Of a DNA stretch of 7,534 nucleotides, positions 1-5,244 are shown piece by piece. This stretch comes from Minisyncoccota bacterium (GTDB taxonomy: Bacteria; Patescibacteriota; Minisyncoccia; Phycocordibacterales; GCA-2747955): the NCBI GenBank assembly GCA_938010795.1, contig CALLVB010000102.1, positions 1-7,534 of the forward strand, in the 5' to 3' direction. The position numbers and the translations under genes were made by a program. The notes under the pieces are model-generated. The model made no database searches. It had not been told where the DNA came from and worked only from the letters and a program-made list of their open reading frames with translations. The first letter of the stretch is position 1; every line of letters starts with the position of its first letter.

Positions 1-426
1 ATTTTAGGTAAAGAAGATCACTTTGGTGATATGGACTTTAAGGTCGCAGGAACACGTACTGGTATTACCGCTATTCAATTAGACTGTAAATTTGATGGAC
101 TTAATACACAGATGGTTGCAGAGACACTTGTGAGAGCCAAGGATGCACGAGAAGATATTCTTGCAGTTATGGAAACAGAACTTGCAAGACCGCGTGAACT
201 TACGTCATCCGTTGAGAGAATAGAAAAGATTGATATTCCACAATCACTAATCGGTCTAGTAATTGGTAAAGGGGGCGTAACTATTAAAAAAATTACCAAA
301 GATTCTGGTGCAAAGGTTGATATCAAGCGAGATGGTTCTGCATATGTAATTGGACAAGGTGACTCAATTGCCAAAGCAAAAGAGCTTATAACAGCAGTGC
401 TAGCAACAGCACAAGAATCACAATAA
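1..426 (+). CDS. pnp: Polyribonucleotide nucleotidyltransferase (PNPase), C-terminal part, 5' end outside window
   Basis: This is the 3' end of polynucleotide phosphorylase, the phosphorolytic 3'-to-5' exoribonuclease of RNA decay. The frame is open from base 1, giving 141 residues before TAA. The first residues match the end of the second RNase PH core, ending in GDMDFKVAGT. Window residues D6, D12 and K14 have the spacing of the metal and catalytic residues D486, D492 and K494 of the E. coli enzyme. A KH RNA-binding domain follows (about nt 229-393) with the GKGG loop at nt 265-276. The protein then stops after a short tail, ATAQESQ. Family members such as the E. coli enzyme normally continue with an S1 domain of about 70 residues, which is missing here. 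The next 60 bases look non-coding and lead into another gene, so a late frameshift hiding S1 is unlikely. The identification is firm; the missing S1 is seen directly. Confidence 0.96.
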   Translation: MLGKEDHFGDMDFKVAGTRTGITAIQLDCKFDGLNTQMVAETLVRAKDAREDILAVMETELARPRELTSSVERIEKIDIPQSLIGLVIGKGGVTIKKITKDSGAKVDIKRDGSAYVIGQGDSIAKAKELITAVLATAQESQ

Positions 427-452
427 CACTGTATCTTTCCACGTTCTTTCTT

Positions 453-479
453 TTGATTGTCACTTTTTTCCTTTATACT
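453..479 (+). promoter_or_regulatory. Candidate sigma70-type promoter for the methyltransferase gene, nearly leaderless
   Basis: A -35-like TTGATT (453-458) and a -10 TATACT (474-479) are separated by 15 bp. Transcription would start near 486, about 3 nt before the ATG at 489. There is no Shine-Dalgarno sequence between them; the bases before the ATG read AAGAAATT. The 62-nt gap after pnp shows no hairpin with a T-run, so pnp read-through may also contribute. The spacer is shorter than the ideal 17 bp, so the call is moderate. Confidence 0.5.
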
Positions 480-488
480 TAAGAAATT

Positions 489-1037
489 ATGGTACCTGAT
501 CTTGGAAATTTTTCCCATCCAGCACAAAATATTAAAACTTTGACGATAGGTGAGGGATCTATTGTTGTTGATTTAGGTGCAGGGACTGGATTCTATGCGC
601 TTGAGGCAGCGAGAGTTGTCGGTCCCGAAGGTCGAGTATATGCGGTAGATGTACAAAAAGAATTACTTGACCGAATTAAAGAGTCTGCTGATGCTGCGCA
701 CCTTTCTAATCTTGATATCTTATGGGGAGATATTGAAAAGATAGGGGGCTCAAAAGTTGGTACAGATAAAGCAGATATAGTATTGGTCTGTAATGTATTG
801 TTTCAAGTTCAAAACAAAAAAGACTTCATTACTGAGATTACACGTATTGTAAAACCACAGGGACGAGTCTGTGTCATTGATTGGTCGGATTCACACTTTG
901 GACTCGGCCCAGATACTGATCTTATTATGAAACCACAGGATGTGAAGGAGCTATTTAAAGACAATTTTACTCTTGAGAAAGAGTTTGATGCAGGGGAGCA
1001 TCATTACGGATTACTATTGAGGAATAATTCACAATAA
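489..1037 (+). CDS. Class I SAM-dependent methyltransferase, substrate unknown
   Basis: This 182-residue cytoplasmic protein has a Rossmann-type methyltransferase fold. Motif I is VVDLGAGTG (residues 26-34). The acidic residue ending strand 2, expected to hold the ribose of SAM, is D54 in YAVDV. D81 in WGD and the strand-4 segment ADIVLVCNVLFQV (95-107) follow, then VKPQGRVCVIDW (121-132). The general layout is like UbiE/arsenite-type methyltransferases (Methyltransf_25/31/11 group), but no substrate-specific motif is visible and the substrate cannot be named. The N-terminal FSHPAQNIKTL just before motif I may be a subgroup signature. The first ATG after the promoter is used. The next gene starts 5 nt after the stop, so the two are co-transcribed and the enzyme may act on an envelope or appendage component, though that is only inferred from position. 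Confidence 0.87.
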   Translation: MVPDLGNFSHPAQNIKTLTIGEGSIVVDLGAGTGFYALEAARVVGPEGRVYAVDVQKELLDRIKESADAAHLSNLDILWGDIEKIGGSKVGTDKADIVLVCNVLFQVQNKKDFITEITRIVKPQGRVCVIDWSDSHFGLGPDTDLIMKPQDVKELFKDNFTLEKEFDAGEHHYGLLLRNNSQ

Positions 1038-1042
1038 TCATT

Positions 1043-2344
1043 ATGAAAAACATTACGCCATTCCAACTCATCATGCTTGCCGTTTTTGGTGTTGCTGGCG
1101 TGATTGGGATCATTACTCTTGCTACATTCCAAGTCGATCAAGTTCCAGAGGAAGAACGTATTGGTGAAGTAAGAATTTGGGGAACATATGATGGACGTGT
1201 GGTGAGTACGTGGCTTAGTAGACTTACAGAGAAAAATGAAAACCTGAGCGGTGTTTCGTATAGAGAATTTTCACCGCAAGATTTTAATACTGAAGTGTTA
1301 GAGGCACTTGCTGAACAGCGGGCGCCTCACTTGTTGTTGCTCGATAATACTGAATTGTTTGAACAATCAAACAGATTGCTCGTGCTTGATGGTGATGCGT
1401 TTCCTAAACAAACATTCAGGACCACATTCCTAGAGTTATCGGAGGTTTATATTGTTGATGAAGGTGTGCTTGGAATGCCACTCTTTGCAGATCCGCTTGT
1501 GTTATTTTGGAATAGAACAATATTTCAATCACAAGGTGAGGTTGCGCCTCCTGCGACATGGCAAGACTTTTTTAGGATAGTTCCTTTGTTTACTCAAATT
1601 GGTGAAAATAGAGTGATTACAGGAACTACACTACCATTAGGGGAGGCAGTGAATATTACTCACTTTAAAGAAATTGTTGCCACACTAGCACTGCAAGCTG
1701 GTAATCCACTCTCGCTACAGGCAGGAGGGACGTACCGATCAGTTCTCTCTGGAGGAAATTCATTCGATTCAATCTTTGAGCCATTACAATTCTTTACCTC
1801 ATTTTCAAATCCAACCAGTGATACTTATTCATGGAACAGATCTCTCCCAACCTCACAAGAATATTTCTTGGCTGGTAAGGCAGCAACATATTTAGGGTTT
1901 GCCTCAGAGATTAGGCCGCTACAACTTAAAAATCCAAACTTAAATTTTGATGTTGCTGAGATTCCTCAATCAGGAAATACACAGACTAAATCAGTATACG
2001 CACGGTTACATGGTCTTTTTATCCCAACACAATCACCAAATATTCAAGACTCATACAAAGCAATGGTGGCACTAACAAGCCAAGACGCACTTCGAGAATT
2101 ACAATCACTGGTAAAACTCTCTGTTGTGCGCCGTGACTTAGCGAGTCAAGTATCATCAGACGATCTATTTACTGATATTTTCCGGCGGGAAGCAATTTAT
2201 GCACAAACGTTTATTGATCCTGATCCAATAGCCACAGCAAATATTTTTGGAAATATGATTGAAACGGTAACGAGCGGACGTCGATCTATTGAGGACGCTA
2301 TCATCTTGTCCGACCAAGAGATTCAGGTATTATTTAATAATTAA
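1043..2344 (+). CDS. Membrane-anchored extracellular solute-binding protein-like (ABC family 1 type)
   Basis: This 433-residue protein has one hydrophobic N-terminal segment (about residues 8-29) and then a long extracytoplasmic domain. Features typical of family 1 (sugar/oligosaccharide) binding proteins are visible: an opening strand VRIWGTYDG (43-51), the hinge-region block GMPLFADPLVLFWNRTIF (144-161), PATWQDF (170-176), and FLAGKAATYLGFASEI (275-290), the usual place of F-x-x-G-K-A-A-M. The protein has no cysteine, so it is not a lipoprotein and must be held by the helix or released by cleavage. No permease or ATPase of an ABC importer is nearby; its partners here are a methyltransferase 5 nt upstream and a secreted Fn3/TSP3 protein 13 nt downstream. 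I infer a surface receptor or a structural role tied to the appendage rather than a working importer. The ligand is unknown. There is no Shine-Dalgarno before the ATG. Confidence 0.83.
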   Translation: MKNITPFQLIMLAVFGVAGVIGIITLATFQVDQVPEEERIGEVRIWGTYDGRVVSTWLSRLTEKNENLSGVSYREFSPQDFNTEVLEALAEQRAPHLLLLDNTELFEQSNRLLVLDGDAFPKQTFRTTFLELSEVYIVDEGVLGMPLFADPLVLFWNRTIFQSQGEVAPPATWQDFFRIVPLFTQIGENRVITGTTLPLGEAVNITHFKEIVATLALQAGNPLSLQAGGTYRSVLSGGNSFDSIFEPLQFFTSFSNPTSDTYSWNRSLPTSQEYFLAGKAATYLGFASEIRPLQLKNPNLNFDVAEIPQSGNTQTKSVYARLHGLFIPTQSPNIQDSYKAMVALTSQDALRELQSLVKLSVVRRDLASQVSSDDLFTDIFRREAIYAQTFIDPDPIATANIFGNMIETVTSGRRSIEDAIILSDQEIQVLFNN

Positions 2345-2357
2345 CACTATAACCTAT

Positions 2358-3599
2358 ATGAAATTCCTCAAAACTTTAGTAGTTCTCGCTCTGATAGGGT
2401 CCGCAGTATATGTATACGCACAACAAGCTCAGGTGAGTACCGAAGATGCAACTAATAGAAACATACGAGAAGCACGATTAGTTGGAACAGTCTCGTTTGG
2501 AGGTGAGATACCATTTGGACAGACATTCTTTGAATATGGACGGACGGAAGTGTATGGTAGGACAACTCCTGTGCGTAGTGTGACTCAAGCGGGAGAGTTT
2601 TCTGAAAAGGTAACAGGGTTAAATCCAGACAGTGGATATAACTTTAGGGCAGTAATGGTTGCGGCTGACGGTGAGCTTATTTATGGAGCGAATAAAGACT
2701 TTGTAACTAAGAGAATAGAAAGTGATACTCCGGTACCTAATGGATCTAGTGATACTGATACCGGTGATACCACAAACGATGTTCCTGATCCTAGTCTAGA
2801 GCCTGATACAGACGGTGATGGAATACCAGATTCAGTTGAATGTCCAGGACAAGCAGCCGGGGCATTGTGTCCTGACACAGATGGCGATGGTAAGCCTGAT
2901 TACAAAGATGAAGATTCTGATGGAGACGGCATCTTAGATACAAATGAAGAAGAAGGTCAAAGAACAGAAAGTAATAGGCCAGTAGAGGGAACAACATTCA
3001 CTGATACAAGTGGAAATAGTTGTTTAGGCTCAACTGCACGTCCTGTATACGATATTTCTAATCAACAAGCAACGTCAGGAGGGGTTACAGCTACTCGGGG
3101 TTCAGTTATTGGTTACAGGTGTCCAACAGATGAAGATATAGAAAATCCTTTGGGAGGAGCAGGCTCAACAGGTACTGGTGTTAATGTCGGCGATTTATCA
3201 GATAGAGGGACAATAATTCCAAACGGAACAGGAGTACCAACTGGTGATCGTCCAACATCAAATTTCTCGGACCAAGAATCAGGCGGGATAGTAAAGTGTG
3301 GTCAAAGAGAAGGTGAATATAGTAGAGAATGTAGATTTAATGATGTTATCGCAACTATGCAAACGGTTATTGAGCTACTACTGTACTTCTCTATATTAAT
3401 CTTTGTGGCACTTATGGTGTATGCAGGGTTTAGATATATGACAAGCGCAGGGAATATGGAGCAGACAAAAAGTGCACGAAAGATGATGACTAATGGTCTT
3501 ATTGGAATAGCTATTATTGCGTTCGCATGGCTTGCCATCAACAGTACCTTAGAAGTTCTTGTTAAGGATGATTCTGGAGCTCAAAACTTCCTTCAATAA
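2358..3599 (+). CDS. Secreted chimera: Fn3-like domain, thrombospondin type 3 repeats and C-terminal two-helix pilin-like domain
   Basis: The chosen start at 2358 gives 413 residues beginning with a clear signal peptide (MKFLKTLVVLALIG, probable cut after YVYA, residue 21). An upstream in-frame ATG at 2289 would overlap the previous gene and bury the signal, so it was rejected. Domains in order: a fibronectin-III-like beta domain (about 34-118, with GLNPDSGYNFRAVM); an acidic D/T/S-rich linker; three calcium-binding TSP3 repeats, DTDGDGIPD (150-158), DTDGDGKPD (173-181) and DSDGDGILD (186-194); a Gly/Thr-rich stretch with cysteines 162, 171, 222, 255, 314 and 325; and two membrane helices (about 336-357 and 379-400) joined by a polar loop with KSARKMMTNG. 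The helix-loop-helix end matches the small pilin-like proteins downstream (VirB2/TrbC-like). I infer a large surface-exposed member of the appendage, perhaps an adhesin or tip protein anchored by its pilin-like end. The exact role is unproven. Confidence 0.85.
   Translation: MKFLKTLVVLALIGSAVYVYAQQAQVSTEDATNRNIREARLVGTVSFGGEIPFGQTFFEYGRTEVYGRTTPVRSVTQAGEFSEKVTGLNPDSGYNFRAVMVAADGELIYGANKDFVTKRIESDTPVPNGSSDTDTGDTTNDVPDPSLEPDTDGDGIPDSVECPGQAAGALCPDTDGDGKPDYKDEDSDGDGILDTNEEEGQRTESNRPVEGTTFTDTSGNSCLGSTARPVYDISNQQATSGGVTATRGSVIGYRCPTDEDIENPLGGAGSTGTGVNVGDLSDRGTIIPNGTGVPTGDRPTSNFSDQESGGIVKCGQREGEYSRECRFNDVIATMQTVIELLLYFSILIFVALMVYAGFRYMTSAGNMEQTKSARKMMTNGLIGIAIIAFAWLAINSTLEVLVKDDSGAQNFLQ
2805..2939 (+). 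repeat. Three thrombospondin type 3 calcium-binding repeats within the Fn3/pilin chimera
   Basis: These bases encode three D-x-D-G-D-G-x-x-D loops (residues 150-158, 173-181 and 186-194 of the 413-residue protein). The first two are separated by a short insert holding cysteines 162 and 171; the second and third are close together, as in typical TSP3 arrays. Such repeats bind calcium and make stiff stalks in surface proteins. That the stalk separates the Fn3 domain from the membrane helices is seen directly; calcium binding is known for the family. Confidence 0.85.
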
Positions 3600-3602
3600 T
3601 AA

Positions 3603-3630
3603 TTGACTGCATCTTAATAACACGTAATAA
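3603..3630 (+). promoter_or_regulatory. Possible promoter before the first small pilin-like gene
   Basis: A good -35, TTGACT (3603-3608), lies 35 nt before the ATG at 3638, the same distance as at the other candidate promoters of this window. The -10 is less clear: TAATAA (3625-3630, spacer 16) or TAATAT (3628-3633, spacer 19). Transcription would begin at or beside the ATG. The region is AT-rich, so a chance match is possible; read-through from the gene upstream is the alternative, as no terminator is seen in this 38-nt gap. Confidence 0.35.
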
Positions 3631-3637
3631 TATAACT

Positions 3638-4084
3638 ATGAAAAAAATCACACTTATCTTCGCGATCACTTCACTATTCATTATGCCAGCAGTTGCTTTT
3701 GCTGAGGCTGATTTCGGTTTTGGTCATGAGGGTCAATTACCAGATACTACAGAAGCTGGAGCGGCTAATCGTGCAGCCGCAGCTGCAGGCTCTCAAGAAG
3801 TAACTAAATTAAAAAACCCACTCAATGCAGATAGTTTTGAAGGACTATTTAGAGACATTCTTAGCGATATTATTATTCCAGTTACGGCACTCATTGGAGT
3901 AGTGTTCATTATTTACGCTGGATTTAAGTTTGTGACAGCTCAAGGTAAACCAGAAAAGGTAACAGAAGCCAAGAAGAGACTGATGTATGTGCTTATTGGT
4001 GTTGCTATTATTATTGCAGCTGAGGTAATTCTTGATCTTCTCTTGAATACACTTACTCAGATTGCTGACGTTAACCCAACCTAA
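3638..4084 (+). CDS. Small two-helix pilin-like protein (VirB2/TrbC-like), signal peptide present
   Basis: This 148-residue protein begins with a signal peptide likely cut after AFA (residue 22). An alanine-rich stretch (about 38-51) follows, then KLKNPLNADSFEGLFRDIL (57-75), a leader to the first helix that I recall as common in CPR pilin-like proteins. Helix 1 spans about 77-99, a polar loop GKPEKVTEAKKRLM covers 103-116, and helix 2 spans about 117-137. Helix, charged loop with E-A-K-K, helix is the architecture of VirB2/TrbC pilins of type IV secretion. It is the longest of the four small paralogues and has the most extended exported N-terminus. The next paralogue starts 11 nt downstream, so they form one transcript. 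It could instead be a membrane component of the machine rather than a filament subunit. There is no cysteine and no type III prepilin cleavage motif. Confidence 0.82.
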   Translation: MKKITLIFAITSLFIMPAVAFAEADFGFGHEGQLPDTTEAGAANRAAAAAGSQEVTKLKNPLNADSFEGLFRDILSDIIIPVTALIGVVFIIYAGFKFVTAQGKPEKVTEAKKRLMYVLIGVAIIIAAEVILDLLLNTLTQIADVNPT

Positions 4085-4095
4085 CCATTAGTTAT

Positions 4096-4431
4096 ATGAA
4101 ACCATTCCATAAAATCATTATAGGGTTCGCAGTATTACTACCACTTGTTACTCATGCGCAGTTTAGAGATAACGCCGCAACAGATAAAAACTTCTCTACA
4201 TTCGTGTATGGACTCAATGGTGTCTTTAATACAGCATTAACTTTAATTATCGCGGCTTCTTTTCTTGCATTCTTGGGTGGGCTTGGTATTCGACTTGTGA
4301 ATATTGGAAATGCAGAAAAACAAAAAGAAGCAAAAAACATTATGGTGTGGGGGATTATCGGTCTGTTAGTTTCTGTGTCAATTTTTGGGATTCTTAGTCT
4401 AGGTGTTGATACATTTAAGGGTACAGTTTAG
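4096..4431 (+). CDS. Small two-helix pilin-like protein (VirB2/TrbC-like)
   Basis: This 111-residue protein has a signal peptide probably cut after THA (residue 21), a short exported segment, helix 1 (about 42-68), a charged loop GNAEKQKEAKNIMVWG (71-86) and helix 2 (about 82-103). The loop has the same E/K-x-x-E-A-K-x-x-M-x-x-G pattern as its neighbours, so it is a paralogue made by tandem duplication and divergence. It is about the size of a mature VirB2/TrbC pilin plus its leader. It is co-transcribed with the gene 11 nt upstream and is the only gene here that stops with TAG. Function as a filament or membrane subunit is inferred from fold and context only. Confidence 0.8.
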   Translation: MKPFHKIIIGFAVLLPLVTHAQFRDNAATDKNFSTFVYGLNGVFNTALTLIIAASFLAFLGGLGIRLVNIGNAEKQKEAKNIMVWGIIGLLVSVSIFGILSLGVDTFKGTV

Positions 4432-4455
4432 AGAGGTGGTTATCACCAAAGAGAG

Positions 4456-4484
4456 TTGCATTACGTCACTATTTACTATATAAT
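4456..4484 (+). promoter_or_regulatory. Upstream promoter (P1) of the pilin-like gene at 4522
   Basis: TTGCAT (4456-4461) and a perfect -10 TATAAT (4479-4484) are separated by exactly 17 bp. Predicted start is near 4491, giving an AT-rich leader of about 31 nt with no Shine-Dalgarno sequence. Its -10 almost touches the -35 of a second promoter just downstream. Confidence 0.6.
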
Positions 4485-4485
4485 A

Positions 4486-4514
4486 TTGACATAATTACAA
4501 GATTATTATTTAAT
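4486..4514 (+). promoter_or_regulatory. Downstream promoter (P2) of the pilin-like gene at 4522, leaderless
   Basis: A perfect -35 TTGACA (4486-4491) is followed after 17 bp by TTTAAT (4509-4514, five of six consensus bases). Transcription would begin near 4521, directly at the ATG at 4522. The mRNA from P2 would therefore have no 5' leader. P1 and P2 together are the strongest promoter region in the window. Confidence 0.6.
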
Positions 4515-4521
4515 ATTTTTT

Positions 4522-4863
4522 ATGAAAAAATTTGCAATTTTAGGAGCACTATTATTACCAACAGTTGCGTTTGCACAAACTTCAACTTCTGGTGTTTTTG
4601 CTAACATTAACAACTTAATTAATACAATTTATCCAATTGTATTTGCAGTAGCAATTCTGTTCTTCTTGTTCCAACTAGCAATGTTCTTGCTTAATACAGG
4701 GGAAAAGAAAGATGAAGCGAAAACAGGAATGATCTGGGGAATTGTGATCCTAGTAGTGATGTTCTCAATTACTGGAATTATCTCACTATTCCAAGGAGGT
4801 CTTGGTATTGATGCAACAAAAAATCTAGAAACACCAAATGTTCCTGGGATTAATAAGATATAA
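4522..4863 (+). CDS. Small two-helix pilin-like protein, candidate most abundant subunit
   Basis: This 113-residue protein has a compact signal peptide probably cut after AFA (residue 18), a Ser/Thr/Asn-rich exported segment, helix 1 (about 36-58), a charged loop TGEKKDEAKTGMIWG (59-73), helix 2 (about 70-90) and a polar tail of about 20 residues ending in NVPGINKI. It belongs to the same VirB2/TrbC-like group as its neighbours. Unlike the others it has two near-consensus promoters of its own in a 90-nt gap, which suggests it is made in larger amounts than the genes upstream; major pilin is a reasonable guess but unproven. The next paralogue follows after 21 nt and the transcript ends at the hairpin at 5172-5204. 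Confidence 0.82.
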   Translation: MKKFAILGALLLPTVAFAQTSTSGVFANINNLINTIYPIVFAVAILFFLFQLAMFLLNTGEKKDEAKTGMIWGIVILVVMFSITGIISLFQGGLGIDATKNLETPNVPGINKI

Positions 4864-4884
4864 GTAGATTAGACGTTAGATATT

Positions 4885-5139
4885 ATGAGCGCAGCAATCG
4901 CACCATACATTGATAGAATCATTGATTTAATTATTAACCCTTTGGTTCAACTCATGTTCTTCGCAGCATTTCTGGTCTTTGCGTGGGGAATCCTCGTGAT
5001 GATATTAAATGCAGCTGATGAGACAAAACGGTCAGAGGGAAAGAAACATATGATGTATGGAATTGTGGGAATGCTTATAATGATCGGGGCGTTTGGAATA
5101 TTTGCACTACTCAAGAGCACTGTTCTGGGTATAGCATAA
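4885..5139 (+). CDS. Smallest two-helix pilin-like membrane protein, no signal peptide
   Basis: This 84-residue protein consists of almost only the two-helix core: a short amphipathic N-terminus (YIDRIIDLIINPL, 8-20), helix 1 (about 19-42), a loop NAADETKRSEGKKHMMYG (42-59) and helix 2 (about 56-78). The loop and the start of helix 2 align with those of the upstream paralogues (x-E-x-K-K-x-M-M-Y-G-I-V-G). It lacks the cleavable signal peptide of the others, so it may sit in the membrane by its first helix alone and act as a base or scaffold rather than an exported subunit; that is inference. It is the last gene before the terminator, 21 nt behind the gene at 4522 and with no promoter of its own. 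Confidence 0.78.
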   Translation: MSAAIAPYIDRIIDLIINPLVQLMFFAAFLVFAWGILVMILNAADETKRSEGKKHMMYGIVGMLIMIGAFGIFALLKSTVLGIA

Positions 5140-5171
5140 CGTCAGGACTAGTAATCTTGTACTGACTACAC

Positions 5172-5204
5172 GAAAAAGGACGAAGCACAGCTTCGTCCTT
5201 TTTC
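5172..5204 (+). terminator. Intrinsic terminator ending the pilin-like operon
   Basis: A 14-bp perfect inverted repeat: the left arm starts GAAAAAGGACGAAG (5172-5185), the loop is CACAG (5186-5190, whose outer C and G can also pair) and the right arm is CTTCGTCCTTTTTC (5191-5204). The right arm ends in a five-T run and the left arm has the matching A run, so it could stop transcription from either side. It lies 32 nt after the last pilin-like stop codon and just before the pilN-like promoter, separating the two operons. Confidence 0.9.
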
Positions 5205-5230
5205 TGTGGATTACGAACTGGGTGTTTTGC

Positions 5231-5238
5231 TATATAAT
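5231..5238 (+). promoter_or_regulatory. -10 region of the leaderless promoter for the pilN-like operon
   Basis: TATATAAT (5231-5238) contains a perfect TATAAT (5233-5238) six bases before the ATG at 5245, so transcription would begin at or beside the start codon. TGC directly before TATATA may act as an extended -10 in that register. The -35 is poor: TTACGA (5211-5216, 16-bp spacer) matches only half the consensus. This site falls inside the longer reading frame that opens at GTG 5206, which helps to rule out that start. Confidence 0.55.
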
Positions 5239-5244
5239 GAACTC

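Noticed and set aside
397..412. Inverted repeat GTGCT...AGCAC at the 3' end of pnp
   Set aside because: It lies inside the coding region, has only five pairs and no T-run; codon-level chance explains it.
75..527. Minus-strand open frame of 150 codons across the pnp end
   Set aside because: It is antisense to a clearly conserved PNPase/KH coding region and to the next promoter; the translation has no recognisable domain.
2289..2357. Upstream in-frame ATG extension of the Fn3/TSP3 gene
   Set aside because: It overlaps the end of the preceding gene and would place 23 polar residues before an evident signal peptide; the start at 2358 is better.
2345..2357. TATAAC box before the Fn3/TSP3 start as a possible internal leaderless promoter
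   Set aside because: No -35-like sequence is present at the right distance (the site reads AGGTAT), and the 13-nt gap is too short to judge.
4435..4447. Short hairpin GGTG-GTTAT-CACC just after the stop at 4431
   Set aside because: Only four base pairs and no T-run follow, so it is not a convincing terminator, though it might slightly affect read-through.
5141..5166. Imperfect inverted repeat GTCAG...CTGAC before the terminator
   Set aside because: About seven of eight positions pair around a mismatch with a 10-nt loop; too weak to call beside the much stronger hairpin at 5172-5204.
5206..5244. GTG start extending the PilN-like protein by 13 residues
   Set aside because: It begins directly after the terminator T-run and spans the TATAAT box; the ATG at 5245 fits the promoter and the family N-terminus better.
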